A stretch of 64,000 nt of DNA from Schizophyllum amplum (taxonomy: Eukaryota; Basidiomycota; Agaricomycetes; Agaricales; Schizophyllaceae), in the NCBI GenBank assembly GCA_007026445.1, contig VDMD01000032.1, positions 288,972 through 352,971 of the forward strand. The letters run 5' to 3'. Of this stretch, positions 1 to 11,057 are shown piece by piece. The notes beneath the pieces are model-generated. The model was not told the DNA's origin. It worked only from the letters and a program-made list of their open reading frames with translations, and ran no database searches. The translations under genes were made by a program, and so were the position numbers. Numbering within the stretch: position 1 is the stretch's first letter; the number at the start of each line of letters is the position of its first letter.

Positions 1-1174
1 CCGCGCTCCCAGTTCACAAAGGAGTATGTGTGCGTTCGCTGTGCTCCCCGCCCATCACTTACCCACCGTCGACTAGTAATAATTTTCTATATGACGCATA
101 CTACCGCTTCGTCAGCTTGTTCCCGGACTTGCTCGACATATTTGACAAGCTCGTGGACCTACCCGATGGTGATCTTTTGCTAGAAGATTTTGCGAACGCT
201 GTACGTCTGCCTCACGGCGTCATCGCTACCTCTTCACTGACGATGTGTATGACTTAGATGACCGTGACTCGCAACCAAAGTCGCTCGGACGACGTCAAGG
301 GCACGAAGTTCGCCATGTCGGACTGGTCGCGAAAGGACTTCAAGGTTCCTCACCCGGGCGGAAACAACAAGGGCGAAGCGGGCTACCATCACGTGGACTG
401 TGCGCGACTTATCGCGCCCACCAACGTTGATCCCGTTGATGAAGAGTAAGACATTCCTGTCTTCCTGCCAGTCGTAGTCATGCTGATCAATCTCTGTTCA
501 GGGCTCGCCTCAAGCTCGTGAGGCTAGAGACGCCGCGCTCCCCTGATAGTCTTTGCAGGGTCTTGTACGAGAACGAGAACTTCCGTGATAGGAATGCTTT
601 CCTCAAGCACCCATACTTGGTCACGGTGCGTATTGTTTTCAGGGTATCCTACTACACCTTCTCATAATCTTCAGTGCTATAAACATATCTTCTGTGGCCC
701 CAGCTCGGCTCTCGAAGACGCTGGCGAGACCGGTCAGCACCGACAAGGAAATGGTGACAAGCATAACATCAAGGAGGTATCGCTTCAAGCAATTGCTTAT
801 TGTGCTTGTCTGGTACGTCATATACACTTCGGCCTGGGCAGCGAGTCCAGTGGCTAATTGATCACCAGGTCCACTTTGCTCTCTCGTCGCAGATCAACTT
901 CAACTACGGCGGCAGCAGCAAAGGCTGGCAGTACGGCGTCTTCTACCGCGTCATCCTCAACACAGCGGACTCCATGACCAATAAGCGGTGTGATAGCCTG
1001 CTGTCCTGGTGGAACGAGTATGTCCTCTCGCGAGTCTCTCTTGCTCTGCTTACATTATCTGTAGGCGCGTCTATGCGGATTGCCGCAGCTACACTGCCGA
1101 GACCGCAAACGACTCAGCGGCGCGCAAACTGCAAGACGAGTTCCGTGCTGAGGCAGAAGCGGAGGCTCGTGAGG
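1..1174 (+). pseudogene. DUF6698-like gene, 5' portion, interrupted by KDZ element
   Basis: The left edge is open, so the start may lie outside the window. Exons read through canonical introns at about 201-259, 449-501, 625-675, 815-869 and 1018-1063. The spliced protein has the layout of a multicopy basidiomycete family that I associate with DUF6698: an N-terminal DVKGTKFAMSDW block, a GYHHVDCARLIAP block, a KHIFCGPSSAL block, then VHFALSS and SLLSWWNE before a Glu/Ala-rich helical tail. Function is unknown to me. After the tail residues EAEAREG the frame runs into transposon DNA at 1175 and then into a low-complexity proline-rich ORF, which is not family-like. The missing C-terminus is at 15473-15595. 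The family link is from memory; the interruption is seen directly. Confidence 0.7.
1168..1174. repeat. Left target-site duplication copy CGTGAGG
   Basis: This 7 bp copy precedes the left end of the KDZ element and is identical to 15473-15479 after the right end. KDZ-class elements are, from memory, described with 8 bp duplications; an eighth base here would be a mismatch (G on the left, A on the right). Removing the element and one copy restores the host reading frame (codons for R-E followed by E-A-E-L). Confidence 0.65.
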
Positions 1175-1330
1175 GAGGACCGTCCCTACCATTATCTAGA
1201 TACGACCCAGTACTGGCAAGGGGTCGTATTCCAATGTTTCCCTGTACTACTGTCGCTGTATTGTCTGGCCGTATCTCATTATGTCCAAGGTCCCCTTATG
1301 GAAATGCGGGTTGGTTATTGATGGGGGCAT
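1175..1330 (+). repeat. Left terminal inverted repeat of KDZ element
   Basis: The block at 1194-1232 contains the palindrome ATCTAGAT, then CCAGTACT and CAAGGGGTCGTATTCCAAT. The same order appears in the reverse complement of 15410-15455 at the other end. Weaker similarity continues inward for about 60-100 bp (GTACT, GTATCTC elements). The outermost 20 bp are only partly alike. Confidence 0.6.
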
Positions 1331-2151
1331 ATACGGGTTCCTTCCGGTTGATCTGTACGCCACCGCCGCCGCCGCTGCCGCCATTGATGATGGCCCGGCA
1401 CGTTGCCGGCAGTCGGGCGCGTTCCTTCCCCCCACCACCGCCCTCGCACCCTCCCGCTGCTGCCGCCACCGCCGCCCACTACCACCTGCCCACTACCACC
1501 ACCACCGTCACCAACTTGCCATTGCTATCGTCCAGTGGAGAGCTCCACTACTTGTCTCTGACCCTGTGCTTCCCACTTCGGACCATGCATCTGCTTCACG
1601 GCCACCACCTCGCAAGGACCACTGCAAGGACAGCATACCTATAACCATCACCTTGAACGTCTCGTCCCCTCTCCGTTATCGTCACCATCCCTCACCCCCA
1701 CCGCACATCCGCACCGTTTTCACTCAACCATCATCCATCCCATCCTCAGCCACAAGCTCTCAACATCCCTTAACATGCCTCGTTTGAAGTCGTAGCATCC
1801 GTACCGTCTATTTCCATAGTCCTCAGATTACTACAATGACCATGTTGCTTTTGCCCGTAAAATTTTCGCATCCGAAGTCAACATGACGTCATGACGTCAG
1901 CTCAGAATACCTAAGTCCCAAGTCAGGGTCTCCTCAGCAGCGGTCAGCTTGCAATAATATATCCCACGTCCGGATGCACGTCTACCATCATTCACATTAG
2001 CAAGAACACTACACAACAGCCACTAGAGTACAACAAGACAAGACAAGAAGATATACGACAACTATAGATTAAAGTCCAAAAACGCGCGACAAGCCCGAGA
2101 CCAAAACGGCAAACCCAACATAAGACTCAAGACTACACCAGCGAACTCCAG
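1331..2151. other. Left subterminal non-coding DNA of the KDZ element
   Basis: No supported gene. 1370-1760 is C-rich, with runs of CCACCG/CCACCA that create long but compositionally odd open frames. 1860-2150 is A-rich with no recognisable motif. Confidence 0.5.
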
Positions 2152-5100
2152 TCAAGCCATAGTACCGCGCAGAGCAGCTTGCGATGGCTTTGGGTTGCTG
2201 CGAAGCTGGCGAGGCCCGTCGACATTGACTACAATGGTAGCGGAGGTGTCGGGCCGGCTGCGCTTGAGCGGCGCCGTGTTCTCGTCGAAGATGCCACCTG
2301 AGCGACGCTTGATCCCGCCGTCCTTGTGCGCTGCCTTCGAGGTGGTAGCCACGTTGTTGACCTCCGCTACCGGACCAGCCTTGCGCACTCGCTTCGACGG
2401 TGTCGAAGACCCACTGTCCGGCGCGCGACGCTTGGGCTTCGTTGTTGGCATGTTCATGTCAGGAAGCCCGTGGCCTCTGTGTACGAGTTAGAACATACTA
2501 GATGGTACAATTAGGATTAGGCAACTCACAGTGCGCGCTTCCGCGCAATCTTGTTGAAGTCCGGCGCAGCCATCATGCCCTCCAACACCTCGCGGAAGTC
2601 TTGCACCGCCGCTTCCCATTCGAGATGGCGCTCGGCTCTGCAGCGCGCTTGTTGGGTTGGTTTACGGAGTCTCCCCACCAGAGCAACGTGATGAGGAATT
2701 GGACAAGGCCATCTCTTCCGCAGCACCTGTCCAGGTCGCCCCAGTCAGCGAGGCCCGTGACGGAGCCGAGGACGTCGTCAACGTCGCAGAGGTCGCCCGC
2801 ATCGGTGATGCGCATCGGCGGCTGCATCGCCTCCCACCAGGTCATCCACCTTGATGCGAAGGCCGTGATGTCGTCGATGGGGACTAGGTCGTCATAGGGC
2901 CTCTTGCGCGCGACCCAATCACGATAGAGCAAAGGGCGAATACTCCCGGCAAGGACAAGGCGCCCATGATTGAGAGTCGGAAAGCCCATGGCCCTCTCCA
3001 GAGCAATATAGCCGCTGACGGCCCGTGCGTACTCAGAGCCCCAGTCGCGTCCTCGCGCGCACGCCTCAAGCACACCAATGATATGCGGTGGGCACTCTAC
3101 AGGGACTTTCGTCGTCCAGACCTCGTGGTCACGCCCTGCGGTGACATCGTCGACGTTGTTGAGTGCGGCAGGAGAAGCACCGCCCTTGCCAGGCATGGGT
3201 GCGGCGTGGTTGTTAGGGACGGTGGTGTAGTCATTGTGCATAGAATTGGCGTCCTTCTTGTCGTGCACGGGCGTGTCCTCGAGTCCGAGGGTGGCGTCCT
3301 TCCCAGTAGTAAGCGTGCCGCTCTCTCCGCCGCGAGAGATGACGTCCTTGTCACCAAGCGCAGAGGCTGCATCCTGGTCCTCGTCGCGACGGTCGATGTC
3401 TGCCTCGCCGGGGTCGCTGGCCACACCCTTCCCACCAGATGCAGGCGTGCCGCTCTCCTGGTCACCGAGCGCCGACGCTACACCCTTGCTCCTGTCGCGA
3501 GGGTCATCGTCATCCTCATCGGGTCCTTCATTCTCCATCCGTGCAGAACCCTCCTCCTCGGGCTCGATGGCGCCATCCTTCCCCGACGCGGACGTGCTGC
3601 TCTGCTCGCCGTCAGATGAATCGTCCTCATCGTCGAGTGTGGAGGCTGCGCCCTTGTCCTCGTCGCGACGGTCATCGTCTGCCTCGGGATCGATAGACAC
3701 GCCTTTTACAGACGCGGGCGTGCGGCTATCCTCGTAGTGAAGCGCGGACGCTATGCCTTCGTCCCCGTCGCGGCGGTCATCGTTGGCCTCGGGCTCGATA
3801 GCCGCGCCGTTCCCAGACGCAGATGTGTTGCTCCCCTGGTCGATCGCAGAAGCGATGTCATCCTTGTCGAGCATGGTGGGGGTGATTTCTTTGTCGAGTG
3901 CGGTGGCGATGTCGTCCTCGTCGAGCACGGTGGCGGTGTCGTCGTTGTCAAGCGCGGTGACGGTATTGTCCTTGTCGAGCACGGCGGCGGTATCGTCCTC
4001 GTCGAGCACGGCGGCGGTATCGTCCTCGTCGAGCGCGGTGGCGGTCTTGTCCTCGTTGAGCGCGGTGGCGGTATCGTCCTCGTCGAACGCGATGGCGGTG
4101 TCGTCCTTGTCGAGCGCGGCGGCGGTATCGTCCTCTTCGAGAACGGTGGCAGTATCGTGCTTGTCGAGGGTGGCGGCGTTGTCGTCTTTGTAGGGCGCCG
4201 GAGCGATATCGTCCTCGTCAGCAAAGAGTCGAGTGACGTCGGGGACTCGAGGAGTGATGTCCGGGGCGTTGCGCACGAAGTCCCTAGTGCGACGCAGACG
4301 AGTGAGGGCCTGGGGTGGAGGTGACTGATCACGGTCTTCACGCGGTGGAGACTGTTCCATGGCAGGAGCACGCGGTGGAGACTGCTCTCCGGCAGGAGCA
4401 CGCTGTGGAGATTGTTCCTCGGTAGGAGCTCGAGGCTGTCGATAGGTGTTCCCTTCAAGAGCACGCGCTTCACACTCTTCTTGAGCTACACGTAGTTAGT
4501 TGGGAGCACATCAAAACTAAGCGATGCGAACGTACTGAAGACACTCTTCCCGAAATTGATGAGGACGCGCTCGACCTCTGCATAGCCATCCGGATCGGCT
4601 TGGGGGAAGATCATAGGATTGTATCCCCGCGTGACGCCGGCGTGTGCACTACAGGATATCAGTAACAGAAAGCGAGACAGCTCGAAAGCGTACCTCAAGA
4701 CGCCTATCTTGCCGCCGTCGGAAGGCATAGGACCCGAGAGGAAGACCGACGCGACTAAGCCGAGCTTGGCGGACAAAGCCTCCATGATGGGTTGAATATA
4801 TAGCGCTGCAGTGTTGAGCTCGCTAACTCGTCGTGAATGATAGTCGTACATTCTGTGAAGCCACGACGTACCGATGATAATCTTCGGCAGTAACGGGCAA
4901 CTCGGGCGCGTCCATGGCGCTCTTGAACGCGGCCTTCTGCTGCTCAATCTCGGCTTGATGCGCGTTGCGTACAAGCTCCTTGAACGACTCGGGCTCCTTC
5001 TCCCAGCACTCCAGCGTTATCTTGTTACGGATAGGAAGAGCGACGGGGCGCTTCTCGAGCGGCTGCAGGCCGGCTGCCATCCACGTCGCCACCTTCGTCT

Positions 5101-5682
5101 CCCAGGCGGCGATCTCGGCGTCGAAGATCATGTCGAACGTCGGCTTGATCTTCGTCGAGTAGTAGACCTTGGAATAGAACTGGGTGATCTGGAGGGGACC
5201 ACGGGCTTCAATCGCTGCTGAACGTGTTCCTTGAATATCTGGGGGAAGTCGGCGGTGGGACCCTTGATCTTGCTCTCTTGATTGCAGAACCACGCCTGGA
5301 TTTTCTGCGAGAACATATGCTCAGTCTCATCATGCAGAGTAAAGAAGAGAAGTTAACTGACCGTACGCAGGCGCTTATTGTAAGCTTGCCGGGTCTTGAC
5401 CTCGTCCTCCGTCAGACCAGACAGGTCCGAGACGTAGACGGCGTCGGGCTCCGGGTCGTCAATGTCTTCTGCAAGGTCGGTATTGAGGTCGAATTCGGGG
5501 CCGTACTTGAGCAGGAACGCGTTCGTCGTGGCGTCGTAGAACGCGCCGCGGGCTGATGATGCGCAGGCCCTCCAAGCGTCCTGACGACGTTGAAGGAACA
5601 TGAGCTTGGTCCCGACCGCCCATGAGGTGACGCCACGCTTCTTCCTGCCAGGGTCGTTCTTGTCCTTCACGCGAGTGGGCAT
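2152..5682 (-). CDS. Large multi-exon passenger protein of KDZ element, unknown function, frame breaks
   Basis: The start MPTRVKDKNDPGRKKRG at 5682 and the block layout match a high-copy basidiomycete protein family I have seen only as hypothetical. In order, the blocks are: the N-terminal basic block; an ITQFYSKVYYSTKIKP block; an FLSGPMPSDGGKIGVLR block (about 4700-4780); FPQADPDGYAEVE; an acidic 27-nt coding minisatellite with unit TAxxLDEDD repeated about 11 times (3840-4190); a conserved C-terminal domain with HIIGVLEACARGRDW, ALERAMGFP and SRWMTWWEAMQPP; and a last exon (2152-about 2470) rich in Lys/Arg that looks like a nuclear localisation tail. The last intron is clear (GTGAGT at about 2529 to CAG). 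Two joins lack a credible intron, near 5200 and near 2640, where one-base frame shifts are needed, so the gene may be dead. Confidence 0.6.
3840..4190 (-). repeat. 27-nt coding minisatellite (acidic LDEDDTA repeats)
   Basis: About 11 imperfect copies of a 27-nt unit lie inside the 2152-5682 gene. On the plus strand the unit reads like GGCGGTATCGTCCTCGTCGA. It encodes an Asp-rich nonapeptide repeat; the unit length is a multiple of three, so the array leaves several frames open on both strands. Confidence 0.8.
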
Positions 5683-6680
5683 AGTCGATGGCGAGCGGTG
5701 GGGAGATGGACAAAGGAGAAGAATGCGCGGACCGTTCAGACAGAAAGGCGAGGCGGCGGTACAGTGATCTGAGGACTCAACGTCAGAGTCCGAAGCTCAG
5801 CTCTGCTTTGAAACACTACTTGCCGCCCTCAGCTGTCCGTCGGCAGCAGTCAGATGCACATGTGCAAAAATAAAAGACCGCGGACATCATCTTGCGACGG
5901 AAGGTACGTTCCTGCGAATCCCTCGAATCTGTTTGGAATGAGAGCTCAGTTGCGCACATGCCACAGGCTATGTTCGTACACTTACCGGGCTGTCTGAGTT
6001 GCGCTCTTGAGACGTATGTGCTCGCCAGAGATGAGGGAACAATGAATAAGGAGGAACTAGCTTACTATGAACAACATAAACAGACCCGGCCTTCATTTCT
6101 TGCTGGGCAGGGCAATATAGCGGTCATGGTTTCGACGTCGACCATGCGCAGAAGCAAGAATTCCGCTCTTCTAGACATGGATGAGCAGACCATCGCGGTT
6201 TCAAGAAACGAACGGCGGACGTACCGGTTGCGCGCTGGGGTTGCGCGCTGGCCGACGTAACCAAGGTCCCTTTCTGTGGATCCTTTCCCGAAGTTGGTCC
6301 TGCGGGGCTTGTGGGCACAGGCACGCGTGAGTTTGTATCCGCTGTGGAAACGGAGGCTTGCTCACTTTTCCTCGCTGCTCTTTGCCGCATGTGCTGTCTG
6401 AAGACTTGGGTAAAGCCTGGATTGTGGTAGCCCTATTGCCCTCGTTAAGGAACTACCCCAGCAGGTAAGCGAGTCAGGTCACAAAATATACATAGCAGGG
6501 ATCGACAGAGATACAGAGCAAATCAGCGACAGATTGACCAACAAACACGACAACATAGCGGGCTTCTAAGCCAACGCCCAAGATGAAACAGAACATGGAG
6601 CATCAAGAATGCAGGACGAACCAACGACCCACTTTTGGACTGCGAGCGTGACAGCGTCGCAGAGTCTGGTACGTAAAGCC
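5683..6680. other. Intergenic DNA inside the KDZ element
   Basis: Divergent upstream side of the 5682 start and downstream side of the 6681 stop. Short open frames here have no family-like features. Nothing else seen. Confidence 0.4.
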
Positions 6681-8107
6681 CTACGCGAAGACGTGGGCAA
6701 GAGCCATCCCGAGCCGCTCATCGCTGCAGGCCAAGTGTACCTCGCTGTACTCGTCCAAGAGCTGCTTGGCATGGTTTCTGCGCTGTGTTAGCAAAGGACC
6801 TCAGTAGTCGTAGAATGTGAACATACAGGCTGGCAGTCATGACAAGACCATGCGCGCCCATCGCAAACCAGACCGGGTGCAGAGGGGCCCGAAGCGCATC
6901 AGCGCCGCGACGATCATGCGGCGCGTCAAAGACATGAGCAAGGGCCTTCCGAAGCCGCTCTTCGCTAGAGGCGAGATGAATCTCGCCGTGCTCCCCCAGG
7001 AGGTGCTTGGCGTAGTTGCTGAAAGTCTGTCAGTAAATTCCCCGGTTGCGCATAGCAAGCATACATACATGTCGGCGGTCATGACCAGGTCATGGAAACC
7101 CAGTGCAAACCAAACGGACCGCAGCGAGGTCCTCGGTGCAAGACCGCCGTGAGCTTGCGAGACGGCTGGCTTCTCCCTGCTGAATCGAGCGAAAGCGGTA
7201 GCCGACGCGATGCGGTAGTTGAACGGGGTCTGCCCAAACGCGGGAGCGCCAGGGGGAGCGAGAATCCCCGAGGCCGTCTCGGGTTTGCTGTTGGCATTCG
7301 GCGGGCCACGGGGTGAACGAACATGAGTTCGGACGGGCGTCCTGGCAGCAGGCGATGTCTTCGCAGACACGGGTGTCGTAGGCGCAGGACCAGCGTGCGG
7401 TGTCGTAGGCGCCAGGCCAGCGAGCAGCGTTTTTGCAGATGCAGGTGCAGTGGGCGCCGGGCCCACAGTCCCGGTGAGGGGGCGCGACGGTGTAGACATG
7501 GGCGTGTTTGCTGGAGTCAGCGCATGCGGGTGGCGTCCGGAGAGTTGACAATCTGAGAGAGCAGTTCAGCGACGGCAAAGATGTTGTTGGATAGAATACG
7601 CACCTTGTTGCCGTTCATTCCCAACGGAGAGGGGTGACCGTGGAGACCCGAGCGGCAGCCACGCTTCCAGACCTCAACGCTGTCCAACCACGACTGCTGC
7701 AGAACGACATCGGGCTTTGGGTCGAGGGAGCAGGCACGACGACTGAAGTTCATATCCTCCCTGTGAGTGCATTAGACAGAATCTTATAGTCGCAAAGTCT
7801 CTTACTCGGACGTGTAAATCCCCCCAGACTGGAGCTCGTGGGCGAGGACAACGTAGAATGTCTCGAACTTCGGCTCGTAGCGGACGTCACGACCGTTCAA
7901 AGCATGCACCTTGTTGGGGTAGAAGGGCGGGTTACAATAGCCGGGGCCAGGACTCATGTCGTAGTTGAAGGCGAGCATAATGTTGTCGAAAAGCGGGTCG
8001 TTCAGTTCGATGTCGGAGTCATCGTTGTCCTCGACAATCGGCGGATTGGGGGCCTCGTCAACGCCCAACGCTCGCATCAGCTCGTTCTTGACTTTGGCAT
8101 CAACCAT
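6681..8107 (-). CDS. Passenger gene of KDZ element, unknown, with duplicated C-terminal module
   Basis: The start at 8107 (MVDAKVKNELMRALGVDEAP) opens an acidic exon, followed after an intron by EDMNFSRRACSLDPKPDVV and a block ending NNIFAVAELLSQI. A Pro/Ala/Thr-rich low-complexity linker follows (about 7300-7500). The C-terminus carries a repeated module: VWFALGFHDLVMTAD, then NYAKHLLGEHGEIHLASS, ERLRKALAHVF, again PVWFAMGAHGLVMTAS, then NHAKQLLDEYSEVHLACS, ERLGMALAHVFA and a TAG stop at 6681-6683. Module boundaries coincide with introns, so it looks like an exon duplication. The join between the second and third blocks (about 7520-7560) is uncertain. I do not recognise the family and propose no function. 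Confidence 0.5.
6690..7075 (-). repeat. Tandem duplicated exon, about 240 bp unit
   Basis: 6701-6780 and 6940-7020 are clearly homologous (shared GAGCCGCTC, GCTTGGC and GCTCGC-type blocks at the same spacing). Both translate on the minus strand to AKxLLxExxExHLAxSxERLxxALAHVF. Confidence 0.7.
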
Positions 8108-9353
8108 GTGAGAGGATGAGGGACGGCGGTGAGCAGACAGATAGGGACAGTAGTGATGCTGGTTGGAATCAGGACGCGTTTGATTCCAACTTCATCACGG
8201 CAAACACAGGTAAGCATGAACAGTGCAAATGCTAAGTTCACCGGTCAAAGCGGTCATTCACAAGTCAATGTTCACCGTTTAGTGCTGCTCTAGCTCATAT
8301 CAAGCCATGAATTGAGATCCTGGCATGCCACCAGACGATTCCAGCGACATCCTGAGCTAGTACGGACCACCCATCGAAATTCTACTATACTCCAGAGCTC
8401 GATGAGTATCAGTGCGTATATCGAGTATTCACAGCCCGACTGCGTCACAATCGAACAAAAATGAGTGCTGTTCCTTGCTCTCGCACTGCTGATGTGATAC
8501 CGCTTCTTGTGAGTCCTGTACAAGCATGCTGTGGGCATATAATGAACCGGTTCTCGGGACCTGGAATGCAAGATACCTTGTAGCAAGTCATTCACAAGTC
8601 AACTTTCGTTATGTTTGACAAACTCAAACTGTGATTTTGGCCTCAACTGACCTTCGTACGTCTTTCACTAGGATCAGAGCGCTGTTTACATAGCAAATGA
8701 CGGCAATTCAGTGACAATAATTGAGGCAAACGGGCTTCCAAGTCGGCTGATGGCTATGTTGTACATGGCATAAAACAGCTGTACATGTCATCGAGGTGCT
8801 CGTAAGTCTTACATAAGTTTATACATACTGTAGCTATAATCTGATAGTACTTTCGCCTTGCTCTGGTACTTCCGCCGTTGTGATAGGGAGTGCGCTTTTC
8901 CCCGATAAACTTACCTATTTCTGAGCGCTGTATATGTCCTACATATACAAAAACTTCAGTATACTTCGAGCATACATCAAGGTATGTTGTACCAAAGTCC
9001 CGAGGAACTTGATCAGAAGGAACGGGTACAGCACGCAGGTAGCCTCTGTCCCGCCAAAGCTTAAGTCACATGATTGGTTGAACTCCCTTTTTGGGCGGCG
9101 ATCGTGCCAGATCGCGCCTTCCCTCCACCCATCGCGCCTCTCCTCCGCCCATTGCACCTCCTCCGCTGGTCGTCCTGGACCTTGGGATTATCCACGCTTC
9201 TCCTCCGCCTTCTACACATGGCATTACTTCGGGATGCGCACTCTGTAACACCCCCTTGTACTTAAGTCTTGCGTCAAAAAATGCGTCCCTCGTCCTCCCT
9301 CTTCCCGCCTTCCGACTTGCGACTTTCCGCCTCTCGTCTTCGTGCATCCGATC
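8108..9353. other. Intergenic DNA between divergent KDZ passenger genes
   Basis: Lies between the minus gene starting at 8107 and the plus gene starting at 9354, so it probably holds both promoters. It is A+T-richer than its surroundings. No gene or repeat supported. Confidence 0.4.
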
Positions 9354-10768
9354 ATGGTTCAAGTTCAGGTGTCTGTCGCTCACATTGAGGCCAACCTCGC
9401 CCTGCTGAGGAGCACCGAGAACCCAGCAACTCTCGAACTTCACTTCGGGTGAGCTGAATGACCTCCACGCCCGTGCGAGCGTACTGACAATGTCATAGAG
9501 CCAATATGCTCATGCAGGCCGATAGCGACAGCGCCTACAACATCGACATCACTCCTAGACCGGTCATCAAGCTCACCGCCGAGGAGATGTTCATGAGCGA
9601 GGACCAGGTTAGGTGCGTTTCTTGTTCTCTTCTCTTGGCATAGTGCTCACGCATATCCAGGGCATATCGCATGAGTCGCAACCTGCCGCTGTACTGCTCC
9701 ATGAACTGGGCCATCGAGCACGGTCGATCGCAGAGGCGCCATATCGAATTCCGATCCATCCTCCAGCCCAGCCTCCTTGCGCCGTTCGAGGGCAAGCGTA
9801 TCCCACACGGTCCCCCAAACATCAAGCCCAAGCGCAAGGCCGGTCTCCCTGGACCAGGCACCTGCGCGCGCCAGATCGGCCAACCGGCTGCCCTCATCGC
9901 CTTCGCTGAGGCTCTTGCCGCTGGCAAGATCGACGAGCTGGACTGCGCTGCACAGTCAGCCGTTCTCATGCAGCCAGGCCGGTGAGTTCCTTTTCCTTTT
10001 TTCTCAGGCGACACTTCCTGATTGCTTATCGTACGCAGGGAGTACACCTTCGATGACCTCTTCGACAAGTCGAGCTACCCGTACGACAAGTCGATCGGCG
10101 ACTGCTGCCTCACGCACTACAAGGCAGTCAAGAACCGGCAGAGGGTGAGCCGCAGCGATGTTGCGACGCATTTCATCTCCCACAAGCGGCGCCTCTTGAT
10201 GGAGCAGACGTCGGGCGCCTGGCCGGCGAAGCCAAGGCTGAGCCTCAAGAAGCTGCACAAGTCTTCACGGCTGCGCACGTCGCAGGTGGCAGCAGGTGAC
10301 TTGTCGGCCGTGCTCGATGCGGCGGGGGGCTGCTTGTTGGATGCGCTGGACAACTCGCCGGACACGCTTGGTGGCTCGTCGGATGCGTTAGACAGCTGGT
10401 CGGACGCGCTTGCTGGCTCGTCGGAGGTTGTCTGCAGCTCGTCCGACCCGCGCAACATGGTCGAGGACGGTTCCTCGTCGGACACGCCTGATGCATACTC
10501 GAGTCCAGGCGCCTCTACGTCGTCATGTTCTTCGGGGACTACAGTGTTGCTATCAGACTCGAGTAGTTGGGGACTGCCTCCAAGGGCATGGGAGTCGACG
10601 TCTACAGAAGGGTGGGCTTCTGCTCATTTTCGATCGGAGTCGCCGCCGGTGATGTGGGGCTCGTCTGCGGACTCTGGTGGGGGGCTGTCGGAGTCATGGG
10701 ATGATGAGCCTTCGAGCTGTGGTGTGATGGGCTTGGATGGCGCGTGGGGCTCCGGCTCGCAGGCTTGA
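9354..10768 (+). CDS. Passenger gene of KDZ element, 419 aa, unknown function
   Basis: Four exons join cleanly: 9354-9448, 9499-9612, 9661-9981 and 10039-10768, all with GT-AG introns of 48-57 nt and correct phase. The protein begins MVQVQVSVAHIEANLALL and has a globular N-terminal part (ITPRPVIKLTAEEMFMSEDQV, then RNLPLYCSMNWAIEHG and DDLFDKSSYPYDKSIGDCC). The long tail in the last exon is Ser/Asp/Gly-rich with imperfect repeats like SDALDSW and SSEV, predicted disordered. No catalytic motif is visible; I looked for the HxD and Arg of TET/JBP dioxygenases, which are known KDZ associates, and did not find them. The intact frame suggests it is still maintained. Function is unknown. Confidence 0.65.
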
Positions 10769-11057
10769 TATGTCGGTGTTATGTACGATCTTGGACTTCG
10801 ATATCTACCGCAGTATATAAAATCTTGTACCATCTTGGTATCTTGCCATCACTATATATCAATCATGCTGCCAAACTTGAATTTAATGCCTGGATGAACG
10901 AGATTCTCCAATCTCAACGGAGTGGGAACTTCAACATGTATCTGGGTATTTGGTATATCACGTGCTGTTGTTGTCTGTACCTCTCACGTGAATGGCACGC
11001 ACGCGTGAGCGGCGCGTTTCTAAATTCTACCGTGTCGTTGAACAGAACCTGATTGCT
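10769..11057. other. Spacer before the transposase
   Basis: Non-coding, A+T-rich. The frame of transposase exon 1 is open from an ATG at 10992, so the true start could lie in here. Confidence 0.4.

Noticed and set aside
1009..1787. Open frames running from the DUF6698-like gene into 1.2-1.8 kb
   Set aside because: They cross the transposon end and then read proline-rich simple sequence; not a family-consistent C-terminus.
9354..10768. Possible TET/JBP dioxygenase next to a KDZ transposase
   Set aside because: The known KDZ association prompted a check, but the HxD and C-terminal Arg motifs of the double-stranded beta helix are not visible.
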